Shown here one piece after another: positions 1-9,388 of a stretch of DNA of 64,000 nt. Source of the DNA: Cyclobacterium plantarum (GTDB lineage Bacteria > Bacteroidota > Bacteroidia > Cytophagales > Cyclobacteriaceae); assembly GCF_011290685.1 (NCBI RefSeq), contig NZ_JAANYN010000001.1:913325-977324 (forward strand), read 5' to 3'. The notes beneath the pieces were generated by a model that saw only the letters and a program-made list of their open reading frames with translations, had not been told where the DNA came from and made no database searches. Made by a program: the position numbers and the translations under genes. Within the stretch, counting starts at the first letter, position 1. Each line of letters begins with the position of its first letter.

Positions 1-426
1 ACCGAAACGAATATGAAGATAGCATATGACGACTTTAAATTGTTCTTGGGTTATACATTCACCGATGCAAGGCTGCATCAAGGTGGCACAGTGAATGAAG
101 CTCCTTTAACTCCAAAGCACCGCATCAATTCAGTGCTATTCTATGAAGTTGAAGAAAAATGGAAAATAGGGTTAGAAGCATATTATTACAGTCCTCAAAA
201 GCTGAGCGATGGAACTACCGGACAGCAATATGTCATTGCCGGATTTATGGCTGAAAAGCTTTGGGAGAATTTTTCCATCTACCTGAATTTTGAAAATTTC
301 CTTGACGCAAGACAAACCCGCTTTGACACAATTAATACAGGCACGGTCACCAATCCTGTTTTCAGGGACATCTATGCACCACTCGATGGTTTTCTTATTA
401 ACGGAGGAATTAAACTCAAACTTTAA
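1..426 (+). CDS. C-terminal part of a TonB-dependent outer-membrane receptor (cut by window edge)
   Basis: The reading frame is open from the first base and ends at 426, so only about 140 C-terminal residues are visible. They show alternating polar/hydrophobic strands rich in Tyr and Phe, with a segment (YLNFENFLDARQTRF) that resembles the penultimate strands of TonB-dependent receptor barrels and a final strand ending GGIKLKL. Such receptors import metal chelates or other large substrates across the outer membrane using TonB energy. The adjacent metal transporter suggests a metal-related substrate, but this is inference. The plug domain and TonB box would lie upstream of the window. Confidence 0.7.
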   Translation, partial: TETNMKIAYDDFKLFLGYTFTDARLHQGGTVNEAPLTPKHRINSVLFYEVEEKWKIGLEAYYYSPQKLSDGTTGQQYVIAGFMAEKLWENFSIYLNFENFLDARQTRFDTINTGTVTNPVFRDIYAPLDGFLINGGIKLKL

Positions 427-430
427 CGGC

Positions 431-1225
431 ATGAAGAAAACAGTTTTTAAAATTCAGAAAATGGACTGCCCCAGTGAAGAACAGATGATAAGAATGAAAC
501 TGGAAGGGGACGACCAGATAAAGTCTCTTGATTTTGACCTTGAAAATCGAAGGTTAGAAGTTTACCACACCGGGACTTATCAATCTATATTGGCTGCCTT
601 GGAAAGTCTAAACCTGAATACAACGCAAGTTTCTTCCGAAGAAGCGGAATTGGCTCCTAATACACCTTCTGACAAAAAAGAAAAGAAACTGCTCTGGGCA
701 GTTTTACTCATTAACTTTTCCTTTTTTGCCATCGAACTAACCACAGGATTGGTTGCAAACTCAATGGGGTTGGTAGCGGACAGTTTAGACATGCTTGCGG
801 ACAGTATCGTTTATGGACTATCACTATTAGCAGTAGGTAAAATAGTTTCAAGAAAGAAAAAGGTTGCAAGGTTTGCAGGCTATTTTCAAATAACCCTTGC
901 TATTATAGGTTTTGTAGAAGTCATCAGACGTTTTGTTGGTGAAGAAAAAATGCCTGACTTCCAAACTATGATAATCGTCTCAATACTCGCATTGATTGCG
1001 AATGTAATTTGCTTATTTCTACTTCAAAAGGGTAAGAGCAGTGAAGCACACATGAAGGCAAGTATGATTTTTACTTCCAATGACATCATAATTAATACTG
1101 GCGTAATTGCGGCCGGACTTCTGGTGAACTGGTTAAACTCAAGCTATCCGGATTTAATAATCGGGACTATCGTATTTCTTGTAGTAGCAAGGGGAGCGTA
1201 CAGGATAATGCAACTTTCTAAATAG
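431..1225 (+). CDS. Cation diffusion facilitator (CDF) transporter with N-terminal HMA-like domain
   Basis: The protein is 264 aa. Residues 1-70 resemble a heavy-metal-associated ferredoxin-like fold, but the metal motif is degenerate: MDCPSEEQ has one Cys instead of the usual CxxC. From about residue 85 there are five to six membrane segments. The second carries the CDF signature with acidic residues (GLVADSLDMLADS), expected to bind Zn or a similar ion for proton-driven export across the inner membrane. ATG at 431 is chosen because it lies 4 bases after the receptor stop and gives a full HMA domain; the frame is open further upstream but overlaps the receptor. The pair is probably co-transcribed. 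Confidence 0.85.
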   Translation: MKKTVFKIQKMDCPSEEQMIRMKLEGDDQIKSLDFDLENRRLEVYHTGTYQSILAALESLNLNTTQVSSEEAELAPNTPSDKKEKKLLWAVLLINFSFFAIELTTGLVANSMGLVADSLDMLADSIVYGLSLLAVGKIVSRKKKVARFAGYFQITLAIIGFVEVIRRFVGEEKMPDFQTMIIVSILALIANVICLFLLQKGKSSEAHMKASMIFTSNDIIINTGVIAAGLLVNWLNSSYPDLIIGTIVFLVVARGAYRIMQLSK

Positions 1226-1240
1226 TGCCAACGCATCAGT

Positions 1241-1300
1241 CACACACATTGGCTGGCCACTCAGAGCCGACCCGCAGACCAAAGCCAGCCAAAGAGTGTG
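1241..1300 (+). repeat. Structured hairpin repeat, copy a (ACAT/AAGA internal loop)
   Basis: Outer stem CACAC/GTGTG, conserved internal loop ACAT on the 5' side and AAGA on the 3' side, inner stem TGGCTGGC/GCCAGCCA, and an apical loop ending CCAAA. The same architecture with different stem sequences recurs six more times in the cassette region. It sits between the CDF gene and the following attC-like site. The rest of 1226-1444 holds no convincing gene. Confidence 0.75.
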
Positions 1301-1444
1301 CCTGCCCAACCCGAGAAAAGAAATTTTCAAAAATGCCCCACGCGCGACTAAAAAGAAAGACAAAACAATAGTACGAACAGACAAGAATAAGACTTTGAGC
1401 CGGTTGACACTGTGGACAGAAAACAAAAAGAATGAAAAGCACGA

Positions 1445-1580
1445 TGCCCCAACAAAGTGTATAAGCAATAGCGCGTGAAGTGCTAAATTTAAGGTCGGTG
1501 CATTTAATTAACTTTGGTGGTAGCCGGACAGGTAACTGCCTTGAAATCCGCTACTGCTCATACACAGAGCCGTTGGGGCA
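1445..1580 (+). repeat. attC-like recombination site 1
   Basis: Inverse core TGCCCCAAC (1445-1453), left arm 1458-1473, right arm 1549-1564, core GTTGGGGCA (1572-1580). The arms pair at 14 of 16 positions; both mismatches are A opposite C, which become T.G wobbles on the bottom strand. The core opens unit 1, whose inverse core at 13940 is its exact reverse complement. Confidence 0.82.
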
Positions 1581-1770
1581 CATGAAAAAAAGACAACAGA
1601 CATATCGACAATGACGAGCAACGCCAGACATATTACAAATCAGGACGACTTTACGTCTGGACTCACTCGACTTGACCACCAGTGTAATCGTACATGGACT
1701 CAGAAGGCTAACAAGAAAAAAGTAAGAAAAATCCCCTGCTTCGCATTTTTGAAAATTTCTGCCAGCCCGC

Positions 1771-1834
1771 ATTTGGCACATCCCGCTTTTCCAACGCACA
1801 GGACCATCACTGCTAAAAGCGGGAAGAGCCAAAT
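1771..1834 (+). repeat. Structured hairpin repeat, copy b
   Basis: Outer stem ATTTGGC/GCCAAAT, internal loop ACAT/AAGA, inner stem CCCGCTTTT/AAAAGCGGG. The first pair of the inner stem is C-G here and T-A in the other copies, a compensatory change. It lies just upstream of the AraC-type gene. The remaining part of 1581-1849 shows no supportable gene. Confidence 0.75.
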
Positions 1835-1849
1835 TTCCCTACCTACAAG

Positions 1850-2419
1850 ATGACGCAAAGGAAACTACACATCAAAAACATGGTTTGCCCTCGCTGTATT
1901 ATGGCAGTGAAGGACTTACTCAACAAACTTGAATTAAAATACCAAGATCTGCAGCTTGGGCAGGTTGTATTAGCCGAGCCTATTAAGGATGGAAAGCTCA
2001 CATTACTTGGCCGTAAATTAGATTCACTAGGATTTGAATTACTTGAACCAGGTAAATCAACGCTCATTGCACAAATCAAAACAGTGATCATTAACCAAAT
2101 TCATCACGCGCAAGAACCCCTTTCCATCAACTTTTCTTCTTTAATTTCGGATAAACTGAACCATGAATACGCATACTTGAGCAGGCTATTCTCTTCTGTT
2201 GAAGGTATTACCATTGAGAAATTTATTGTCCTTCAAAAAATTGAAAAGGTCAAAGAGTATTTGATTTACAACCAAATGACCTTATCGGAGATAGCCAATG
2301 AAATGAACTATAGCAGTGTAGCGCATCTTTCTTCTCAGTTCAAGAAAGAAACTGGAATGACCCCTACTCAATTCAAAAGTCAATCGAGTCACCATAGAAA
2401 GCCCTTAGATAAGCTCTGA
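1850..2419 (+). CDS. AraC-family regulator with N-terminal metal-binding (HMA-like) domain
   Basis: The protein is 189 aa. The N-terminus carries MVCPRCI (residues 11-17), the MxCxxC signature of heavy-metal-associated domains, in a region of about 75 residues. The C-terminal ~95 residues form an AraC helix-turn-helix pair with the characteristic ending (LSSQFKKETGMTPTQF). The natural reading is a cytoplasmic copper or silver sensor that controls the efflux genes downstream. The ATG at 1850 has no better alternative. It is the first gene of unit 1, in the same direction as the pump genes. DNA targets are not identifiable by eye. Confidence 0.85.
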   Translation: MTQRKLHIKNMVCPRCIMAVKDLLNKLELKYQDLQLGQVVLAEPIKDGKLTLLGRKLDSLGFELLEPGKSTLIAQIKTVIINQIHHAQEPLSINFSSLISDKLNHEYAYLSRLFSSVEGITIEKFIVLQKIEKVKEYLIYNQMTLSEIANEMNYSSVAHLSSQFKKETGMTPTQFKSQSSHHRKPLDKL

Positions 2420-2475
2420 GCACAATTTTATAAACCAAAGTCAAAATTCTGTAAAACATCCAATTTGCAATTTCG

Positions 2476-2483
2476 TATCTTTG
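2476..2483 (+). promoter_or_regulatory. Bacteroidota-type -7 promoter element
   Basis: TATCTTTG fits the TAnnTTTG consensus of the Bacteroidota primary sigma factor. It overlaps the first possible TTG start of the HYC_CC_PP gene, which suggests that translation really begins at the second TTG (2490) or later and that the transcript is nearly leaderless. Confidence 0.5.
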
Positions 2484-2909
2484 AAAATCTTGAAAAAAGT
2501 AATTTCCATATCACTTGCCTTACTCATGTTGGTTTCCAACATTGGTTTCGCTATGAATACACATTTCTGTGGTGGCAAAGCGGTAGAGACTACTTTTACC
2601 CTAGGTTTGGGAAATCCTAACTGCGGCATGGAAGATATGGAACAGGAATGCGAAAACATGCCATCTGAAGAAGAGCAGATTAAAGCTAAGCCTTGTTGTG
2701 AAAATCAGCATCAAGTCATTCAAACAGATGACATTGCTAAAACTCAACCCTCTGCATCTGTAGTTAGTCCCTTTTTCTTTGCTGCCTTTGTTCAGGTTTT
2801 TATACAACCTCTGTTCTTTGTTGAAAAAGGGCAAACAAAATATCCAGAATATCCCCCTCCCTTCTTTGAAAGAGACGTTCAAGTTCTTTTTCAAACCTTC
2901 TTGATTTAA
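2481..2909 (+). CDS. HYC_CC_PP family secreted protein
   Basis: A protein of up to 142 aa with a signal peptide (about residues 1-24, hydrophobic core SISLALLMLVSNIGFA). It then has the family hallmarks in order: HFCGGK (an HYC-like motif), a PCCEN double-Cys motif in the middle, and a Pro-rich tail (YPPPFF). Paired His/Cys motifs suggest binding of a soft metal in the periplasm, which fits its place directly upstream of the CusA-like pump; the role is inferred from context. The start is uncertain: both candidates are TTG (2481, 2490) and a -7 promoter box overlaps the first. Confidence 0.75.
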   Translation: MKILKKVISISLALLMLVSNIGFAMNTHFCGGKAVETTFTLGLGNPNCGMEDMEQECENMPSEEEQIKAKPCCENQHQVIQTDDIAKTQPSASVVSPFFFAAFVQVFIQPLFFVEKGQTKYPEYPPPFFERDVQVLFQTFLI

Positions 2910-3011
2910 GCCATTATTACAATTTGAAGCTCTCGGTCAATAGATCGCTGAGCAACTTGGCATTTCTGCCATTGAACAATCTATTTCTGTTCAATCAACA
3001 TCAATTGTATT

Positions 3012-6000
3012 ATGCTTAATAGAATCATTAAATATTTCATAGAGAACAAGTTGGTTACTGTTCTCATGCTCTTGGCTTTTGTCGCCTGGGGTATCATCAC
3101 CGCACCTTTTGGATGGCAGGTGGGCGCTCTCCCGTCTGATCCTGTACCTGTTGATGCCATACCTGATATTGGCGAAAACCAGCAAATCGTTTTTACACAA
3201 TGGCAAGGTCGATCGCCACAAGACATAGAAGACCAGATTTCTTATCCTTTAACCACCTACTTGCTCGGTATACCTGGTGTAAAATCCATTCGCAGTTCAT
3301 CAATCTTTGGGTTCTCAAGCATTTATATCATCTTTTCAGAAGATGTAGAGTTCTATTGGTCTCGTTCTCGTATCCTTGAAAAACTGAGTTCATTACCATC
3401 AGGGCTACTGCCCGATGGAGTTCAGCCGAGCTTAGGCCCTGACGCTACCGCTTTAGGTCAGGTGTATTGGTACACCATCGAAGGAAGAGACAAAAACGGC
3501 AACCCAACTGGTGGTTGGGACTTACACGAAATCCGTACGGTTCAGGACTTCTATGTGAAGTATGGACTCAATGCAACAGAAGGCGTTTCGGAAGTTGCTT
3601 CCATTGGCGGTTTTGTACAGGAATACCAAATAGACGTAAATCCTGACGCTTTAAAAGCCTACAACATCCCCTTGCATAAAGTCATGCAAGCGGTACAAAA
3701 ATCCAATAAAGATGTAGGAGCAAAAACCATAGAAATCAACCAAGCTGAATATTTAGTTCGTGGTTTAGGCTATGTCAAGAAAGTAGAAGACATAGAAAAG
3801 GCAGTAGTTGCCGTGCAGGACAATGTGCCTGTAAGAATCAAGGATATTGGCGTGGTTTCGCTCGGCCCTGCTACCCGCAGGGGCTTGCTAGATAAAGATG
3901 GTGCAGAAGTAGTAGGCGGAGTAATTGTAGCACGATATGGTGCTAATCCCTTGCAGGTCATCAACAATGTAAAAGAGAAGATAAAAGAAATAGCACCTGG
4001 GCTTCCGAAGAAAACTTTAGCCGATAGCAGAGAATCTCAATTAACCATTGTGCCCTTTTATGATCGTTCGGAATTGATTTACGAAACCTTAGGCACACTG
4101 GAAGAAGCCATTTCACTGCAAGTTCTCATCACTATTCTGGTGGTGATTGTAATGGTGTATAATCTTAGGGCTTCTTTTCTCATTTCGAGCATCCTGCCCA
4201 TTGCTGTGCTCATGGTATTTATCGCCATGCGTTACTTTGGAGTGGATGCCAACATCGTTGCGCTATCGGGTATTGCCATTGCCATCGGAACGATGGTTGA
4301 TTTAGGCGTGATTCTCTCAGAAAATATCATCAAACACATTGATGAAGCCCCACCTAAGCAGAAACTGATTACTACCGTTTACAATGGCGCTTCGGAAGTG
4401 GCTACAGCAATACTCACAGCAGTTTCTACCACCATTGTGAGTTTCATTCCTGTATTCACCATGCAAGCTGCCGAAGGAAAGCTATTTGGGCCTTTGGCCT
4501 TTACCAAGACCTTTGCCCTGATTGCTGCATTGCTGGTGAGTCTGCTAATCATGCCTACCCTGGCACATTGGTTTTTCGGCTTCAAAATCAAGAACAATCT
4601 ACTCAAAAAGTACGGTAGCTACGTACTTGTCATCATTGGGGTAGTCGCACTGGCTTTTGGTCAGGTTTGGGGTGGAGTAATGCTATTTCTCTTTGGTGTA
4701 ATAGGCATTCTCAAACAATTCTTAAATGCTAACAGCAAGAATTTTCCGAAACCCGTTCTCTTTTTATACCAATACGCAGAGTTAATCATCGTATTAATAG
4801 GCGTTACCTGGCTCTTGGCAAAATACTGGTTACCACTAGGGGCATCACAGTCTCTCCTCGTCAATTTCGTATTTGTGGCAATACTAGTGGCTGTAATCTT
4901 GGGCAGCTTCACCCTACTAGAATATCAATACAAAAGGTTTTTGCATTGGTGCCTTGATAATAAAACAAAGTTTCTTGTCATTCCTTCTTTGCTTATTCTG
5001 TTGGCTGCCAACATTTGGTTAGGCTTCAACACCGTTTTCGGTTTTGTTTCTAAAGGATTTGAATCCGTAGGCTGGAACATCAACAAGACTAAAGTTTGGT
5101 CTGAATTGGCGCATACTTTTCCAGGAATTGGTAAGGAGTTCATGCCTTCGCTCGATGAAGGCAGTTTTCTACTTATGCCCACCTCCATGCCACACTCAGG
5201 TATGGAGTACAATCGAAGAGTGGTCGGGCAATTGGATATGTTGCTAACCAATATACCTGAAGTGGAATTGACGGTAGGTAAATTAGGACGGGTAGAATCT
5301 GCTCTTGACCCTGCACCCATTTCGATGTATGAAAACATCATCAATTACAAGTCCGAATACATTCTCAACAAAAAAGGTCATCGACAAAGGTTTAAGGTAG
5401 ATGACAACAATCACTTCATTACCATTTCGGGCGATACCTTGAGTAATCAAGAAGGACTAGACCAAGGAATTAATGCGAGCGATTTAATTGTTGATGATAA
5501 TGGTAAATACTATCGTAATTGGCGTAAAGTGATTAAGTCTCCAGATGACATCTGGAATGAAATTGTCAAAGTCACTAAGATTCCAGGGGTTACTTCAGCC
5601 CCTAAGCTTCAGCCTATTGAGACGCGTTTGGTGATGCTTCAAACAGGGATGCGAGCTCCTATGGGCATAAAAGTTTATGGCCCAGACCTGAGAACGATAG
5701 AAGACTTTGGCTTACAAGTCGAAAGCATACTGAAAGAAGTTCCATCGGTAAAAAAAGAAGCGGTCTTTGCCGACAGGATAGTGGGTAAACCTTACCTACA
5801 TCTAAATATCAATCGCGATGAAATTTCACGCTATGGGCTAAACATAGAAGATGTCCAACAGACCATCGAAACCGCTATTGGTGGTATGAAGATTACCTCA
5901 ACGGTAGAAGGACGTGAGCGTTTCCCTGTCAGGGTTCGCTATCCAAGAGAACTTAGGGATGACCCTTCAGCTCTTGGCAAAATATTAATGGCAACACCTA

Positions 6001-6836
6001 CAGGCGCCCAAATCCCGCTATCACAAATTATAGATTTTGAATACGTAAGGGGGCCTCAAGCCATCAAGAGTGAAGAAACCTTTTTGGTTGGTTATGTTCT
6101 GTTCGATAAAATGGATGGTTTCTCTGAAGTAACTGTAGTAAATGATGCGCAACAAGCTATTCAGAAAAAAATAGATTCAGGAGAATTGACAGTTCCCTCA
6201 GGAGTGAGCTACAAATTTTCAGGAAGCTACGAAAATCAGGTTAGAGCAGAAAAACGGCTGTCCATAATCGTGCCGTTGGTTCTTGGAATCGTTTTCTTAA
6301 TTCTCTATTTTCAGTTCAAATCTGTATCCACATCCTTAATGGTGTTTACAGGTATTGCCATGGCCTTTAGTGGTGGTTTCATTATCCTTTGGTTGTACGG
6401 TCAAACATGGTTTGCCGACTTTTCCATATTCGGCACCAATTTCAGAGACCTATTCCAAATTCACACCATCAATCTCAGTGTAGCAGTTTGGGTCGGTTTT
6501 ATAGCCCTATTTGGTATCGCAACTGATGATGGCGTTTTGATGGCCACTTATTTAGATCAGAGTTTTAAGCGAAACAAAACAGACCACCTTAAAGGTATTA
6601 GAGCAGCCACTGTAGAAGCAGGTCAGCGAAGAATAAAACCTGCTGTGATGACTTCTGCCACTACCATTATTGCCTTGCTCCCTATCCTCACTTCAACAGG
6701 CCGTGGGTCCGATATAATGATACCCATGGCAATACCCGCCTTTGGCGGGATGCTATTTGCGGCTATCACATATTTCATTGTTCCAGTGCTTTACTGTTGG
6801 AGAGAAGAACGCAAAATCAAAAAAGCTCAATCATGA
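3012..6836 (+). CDS. cusA: CusA/CzcA-type RND heavy-metal efflux permease
   Basis: At 1274 aa this inner-membrane pump is longer than the usual ~1040 aa of the family. The N-terminus (FIENKLVTVLMLLAFVAWG) is the first RND membrane helix, followed by PDIGENQQIV and SPQDIEDQISYPLTT, typical of heavy-metal RND pumps. TM segments 2-6 lie around residues 360-560, the second periplasmic loop around 700-1080, and the last TM block in the final 200 residues. Extra length comes from added hydrophobic stretches around 530-680 and an insert near 780-860, as seen in Bacteroidota relatives. Met-rich MLQTGMRAPMGIKV suggests Cu/Ag rather than Zn/Co, by inference. It overlaps the next gene by ATGA. Confidence 0.92.
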   Translation: MLNRIIKYFIENKLVTVLMLLAFVAWGIITAPFGWQVGALPSDPVPVDAIPDIGENQQIVFTQWQGRSPQDIEDQISYPLTTYLLGIPGVKSIRSSSIFGFSSIYIIFSEDVEFYWSRSRILEKLSSLPSGLLPDGVQPSLGPDATALGQVYWYTIEGRDKNGNPTGGWDLHEIRTVQDFYVKYGLNATEGVSEVASIGGFVQEYQIDVNPDALKAYNIPLHKVMQAVQKSNKDVGAKTIEINQAEYLVRGLGYVKKVEDIEKAVVAVQDNVPVRIKDIGVVSLGPATRRGLLDKDGAEVVGGVIVARYGANPLQVINNVKEKIKEIAPGLPKKTLADSRESQLTIVPFYDRSELIYETLGTLEEAISLQVLITILVVIVMVYNLRASFLISSILPIAVLMVFIAMRYFGVDANIVALSGIAIAIGTMVDLGVILSENIIKHIDEAPPKQKLITTVYNGASEVATAILTAVSTTIVSFIPVFTMQAAEGKLFGPLAFTKTFALIAALLVSLLIMPTLAHWFFGFKIKNNLLKKYGSYVLVIIGVVALAFGQVWGGVMLFLFGVIGILKQFLNANSKNFPKPVLFLYQYAELIIVLIGVTWLLAKYWLPLGASQSLLVNFVFVAILVAVILGSFTLLEYQYKRFLHWCLDNKTKFLVIPSLLILLAANIWLGFNTVFGFVSKGFESVGWNINKTKVWSELAHTFPGIGKEFMPSLDEGSFLLMPTSMPHSGMEYNRRVVGQLDMLLTNIPEVELTVGKLGRVESALDPAPISMYENIINYKSEYILNKKGHRQRFKVDDNNHFITISGDTLSNQEGLDQGINASDLIVDDNGKYYRNWRKVIKSPDDIWNEIVKVTKIPGVTSAPKLQPIETRLVMLQTGMRAPMGIKVYGPDLRTIEDFGLQVESILKEVPSVKKEAVFADRIVGKPYLHLNINRDEISRYGLNIEDVQQTIETAIGGMKITSTVEGRERFPVRVRYPRELRDDPSALGKILMATPTGAQIPLSQIIDFEYVRGPQAIKSEETFLVGYVLFDKMDGFSEVTVVNDAQQAIQKKIDSGELTVPSGVSYKFSGSYENQVRAEKRLSIIVPLVLGIVFLILYFQFKSVSTSLMVFTGIAMAFSGGFIILWLYGQTWFADFSIFGTNFRDLFQIHTINLSVAVWVGFIALFGIATDDGVLMATYLDQSFKRNKTDHLKGIRAATVEAGQRRIKPAVMTSATTIIALLPILTSTGRGSDIMIPMAIPAFGGMLFAAITYFIVPVLYCWREERKIKKAQS

Positions 6837-8065
6837 AGAAATTTATCTTAATCATATGCATTGCCATGGGCTTTCACTTTTCAGGAAATGCTCAAACGCT
6901 AGAAGACTATTTCCAAATAGCCGCAGAAAATAACCCTGGGCTTTTGGCTAAATACAAAAACTTTGAAGCAGCAATACAAAGGGTCACACAGGTGAGTACC
7001 TTACCTGATCCAAATTTGTCTTTTGGTTACTTCATCTCTCCTGTTGAAACCAGAGTTGGCCCTCAACAAGCCAGATTCTCTTTAACCCAAATGTTTCCGT
7101 GGTTTGGAACGCTAAGTGCCCAAAAAGATGCCGCTTCCCTGTTGGCGGAAGCGAAGTATCAGGAATTTCTGGATGCTCGAAACAAGCTCTATTATCAGGT
7201 GGCCGCCTCCTATTATCCGCTCTATGAACTAGAAAAGCTGATTTCGATTGAAGCAGAAAATCAACGCATTCTATCTTCTTACAAGGAGATAGCCACTGTT
7301 CAGTTTCAAAATGATAAAGGGTCGATGGTAGATGCGCTGCGTGTAGACATCATGCTAAAGGATGCAACCACTGAACTATCTATTCTCAATCAAAAGAAAA
7401 AGCCTCTGGAAACCCGCTTTAATAAGCTTTTAAATCGAGATGAAAACGAATCCATTGAGATAATTGACTCGCTTCAAATAAAAAGAATCATACCAGATTT
7501 TAGAAAGGATTCATTGCTGTTGGCAAATCCTTTATTAGAAGAACTGGATCTGAAGGTTCAGGCAAGCCAAGCCCAGGAACGGGCGGCTATCAAACAAGGG
7601 CTACCCAAGTTTGGGGTAGGTCTTGACTATGTGATTGTTGGAGAAAGAACGGACGCCACCATATCTGATAATGGCAAGGATGTATTGATGCCCATGGTTA
7701 CCATGAGCCTTCCCATTTTTCGTGGGAAATATAAAGCTGCCCAAAATGAAGCGCAATTGATGCAAGAATCCTATGAGTTTCAAAAGGAAGAAGTATCTAA
7801 TCGGCTTATTAGCTCCTATGAAATGATTTGGTTTGAGATTCAGAAACAGCTTAAACTCATTGAATTATTCGAAGAGCAAATTCAGGAATCAGAGCAATCC
7901 CTCAACCTCCTTTTCTCAGCCTACAGCAACTCAGGGAAAGAGTTTGAAGAAGTACTGCGGATGCAACAGCAAATTTTAAAGTATCAACGATTGAAAGCCA
8001 CTGCCCTTTCGGATTATCATATCACTTTGGCTGAGTTGGACTATATAACCGCAAAAAACAAATAA
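6833..8065 (+). CDS. TolC-family outer-membrane efflux protein (CusC-like)
   Basis: The protein is 410 aa from the ATG at 6833, which overlaps the pump stop as ATGA; the longer frame from 6797 would lie inside the pump gene. A signal peptide (MKKFILIICIAMGFHFSGNAQ) is cleaved after AQ. The rest is a long alpha-helical protein with two similar halves, as in TolC-type proteins. It would form the outer-membrane exit duct for the RND pump, with the adaptor encoded three genes downstream. Sequence similarity to CusC proper is low, so the role rests on fold and operon position. Confidence 0.85.
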   Translation: MKKFILIICIAMGFHFSGNAQTLEDYFQIAAENNPGLLAKYKNFEAAIQRVTQVSTLPDPNLSFGYFISPVETRVGPQQARFSLTQMFPWFGTLSAQKDAASLLAEAKYQEFLDARNKLYYQVAASYYPLYELEKLISIEAENQRILSSYKEIATVQFQNDKGSMVDALRVDIMLKDATTELSILNQKKKPLETRFNKLLNRDENESIEIIDSLQIKRIIPDFRKDSLLLANPLLEELDLKVQASQAQERAAIKQGLPKFGVGLDYVIVGERTDATISDNGKDVLMPMVTMSLPIFRGKYKAAQNEAQLMQESYEFQKEEVSNRLISSYEMIWFEIQKQLKLIELFEEQIQESEQSLNLLFSAYSNSGKEFEEVLRMQQQILKYQRLKATALSDYHITLAELDYITAKNK

Positions 8066-8066
8066 G

Positions 8067-9383
8067 ATGAATCAAGAAGACAAAAACGACTACAAAAAAG
8101 GCAGTTTAAGTTTGGTTGGTTCTGTCGCCTTAGGCACAGGAGTAATGATTGGAGCAGGAATCTTTGCTCTTTTAGGCCAGGTTGCCGAGCTTTCAGGCAC
8201 GTGGTTTCCATACATTTTCTTAATAGGAGCATTAATTTCAGCATTCAGCGCATATTCCTACATAAAAGTTTCCAATGCGTACCCTTCAGCAGGTGGCATT
8301 GCCATGATTCTTCAAAAAGCTTACGGCAAATCAACTATTACCGCCTCCGCTGCTTTGCTCATGGCCTTGTCAATGGTGATTAACGAAAGCCTGGTAGCCA
8401 GGACTTTTGGATCATATACACTTCAGCTTTTCGATATAGAAAATGAAGCAGTCTGGGTTCCCATTCTTGGAGTTGCCCTTTTATTAGCGGCTTTTGTAAT
8501 CAATATTTCTGGAAACAAGTTGATTGGAAGGTCGGCTCAAATAATGTCATTCATAAAAATCGCAGGGATTGTAATATTTGCTCTAGGTGCACTTTGGGCG
8601 GTTGACTTCTCAATAGATGGACTAATTCCTGGTTCATCTGAAAATACAGAGTATTCAGTAGCTAGTTTTATTGGAGCCATAGCACTATCTATTCTCGCCT
8701 ATAAGGGTTTTACTACAATAACAAACAGCGGTGATGAGATTACTGAGCCAAAGAAAAATGTAGGCCGATCTATTATTATTTCATTGCTGATTTGCACAGT
8801 GGTGTACTTTTTAGTGGCTTATGCGGTAAACTCAAGTCTTACCATTTCCGAAATAATAAAAGCGAAAGACTACTCACTGGCAGAAGCGGCAAAACCTGCC
8901 TTTGGCGATTTAGGATTATACTTCACAGTTGGCATTGCAATAGTGGCGACCATTTCAGGTGTAATTGCCAGCATCTTCGCTGTTTCAAGGATGACGGCCA
9001 TGCTCACGGAGATGAATCTGATTCCTCATAGCCATTTAGGAATGTCTGGTAGGATTCAAAAACACATGCTTGTCTATATAGCGGCAATTGCTATTCTCCT
9101 GACTGTTTTTTTCGACCTCTCCAGAATAGCTTCCATGGGTGCTATTTTTTACCTCGTCATGGATATGGCCATCCATTGGGGTGTATTTCGGAACTTGAGA
9201 AAGGATGTAAATGCCAAAGGCTATATCCTTATATCGGCCTTGCTTCTAGACCTTATAGTTTTATCTGGTTTTCTCTTTGTAAAGGGAAAATCTGACCCTT
9301 TTATCATCATTGTATCTGTCGGGGCCATTATCTTGGTTACAATCGGAGAAAAATGGTTTCTAAACGCTAACAAAAAATCTTAA
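8067..9383 (+). CDS. APC-superfamily amino acid permease
   Basis: This 438-aa protein has about twelve membrane segments. It starts with GSLSLVGSVALGTGVMIGAGIFALLG broken by a Gly-rich unwound helix (GTGVMIGAGIF), the substrate-binding motif of APC transporters. The second hallmark region (SFIGAIALSILAYKGFTTITN) resembles TM6 of the family. It begins one base after the TolC-like gene and stops five bases before the copper ATPase, so it is within the metal operon. No metal-binding residues stand out. Import of an amino acid or another metal ligand is possible but unsupported. Confidence 0.8.
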   Translation: MNQEDKNDYKKGSLSLVGSVALGTGVMIGAGIFALLGQVAELSGTWFPYIFLIGALISAFSAYSYIKVSNAYPSAGGIAMILQKAYGKSTITASAALLMALSMVINESLVARTFGSYTLQLFDIENEAVWVPILGVALLLAAFVINISGNKLIGRSAQIMSFIKIAGIVIFALGALWAVDFSIDGLIPGSSENTEYSVASFIGAIALSILAYKGFTTITNSGDEITEPKKNVGRSIIISLLICTVVYFLVAYAVNSSLTISEIIKAKDYSLAEAAKPAFGDLGLYFTVGIAIVATISGVIASIFAVSRMTAMLTEMNLIPHSHLGMSGRIQKHMLVYIAAIAILLTVFFDLSRIASMGAIFYLVMDMAIHWGVFRNLRKDVNAKGYILISALLLDLIVLSGFLFVKGKSDPFIIIVSVGAIILVTIGEKWFLNANKKS

Positions 9384-9388
9384 AAACT

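Noticed and set aside
1296-1478. Short ORF across the hairpin/A-rich segment between the CDF gene and attC-like site 1
   Set aside because: It runs through the repeat and the inverse core, has Lys/Arg-rich low-complexity code, and the equivalent segment at 13731-13948 does not keep the frame.
3770-5344. Several long minus-strand ORFs opposite the RND pump gene
   Set aside because: They are complements of a well-supported coding sequence, with unusual composition and no recognisable motifs.
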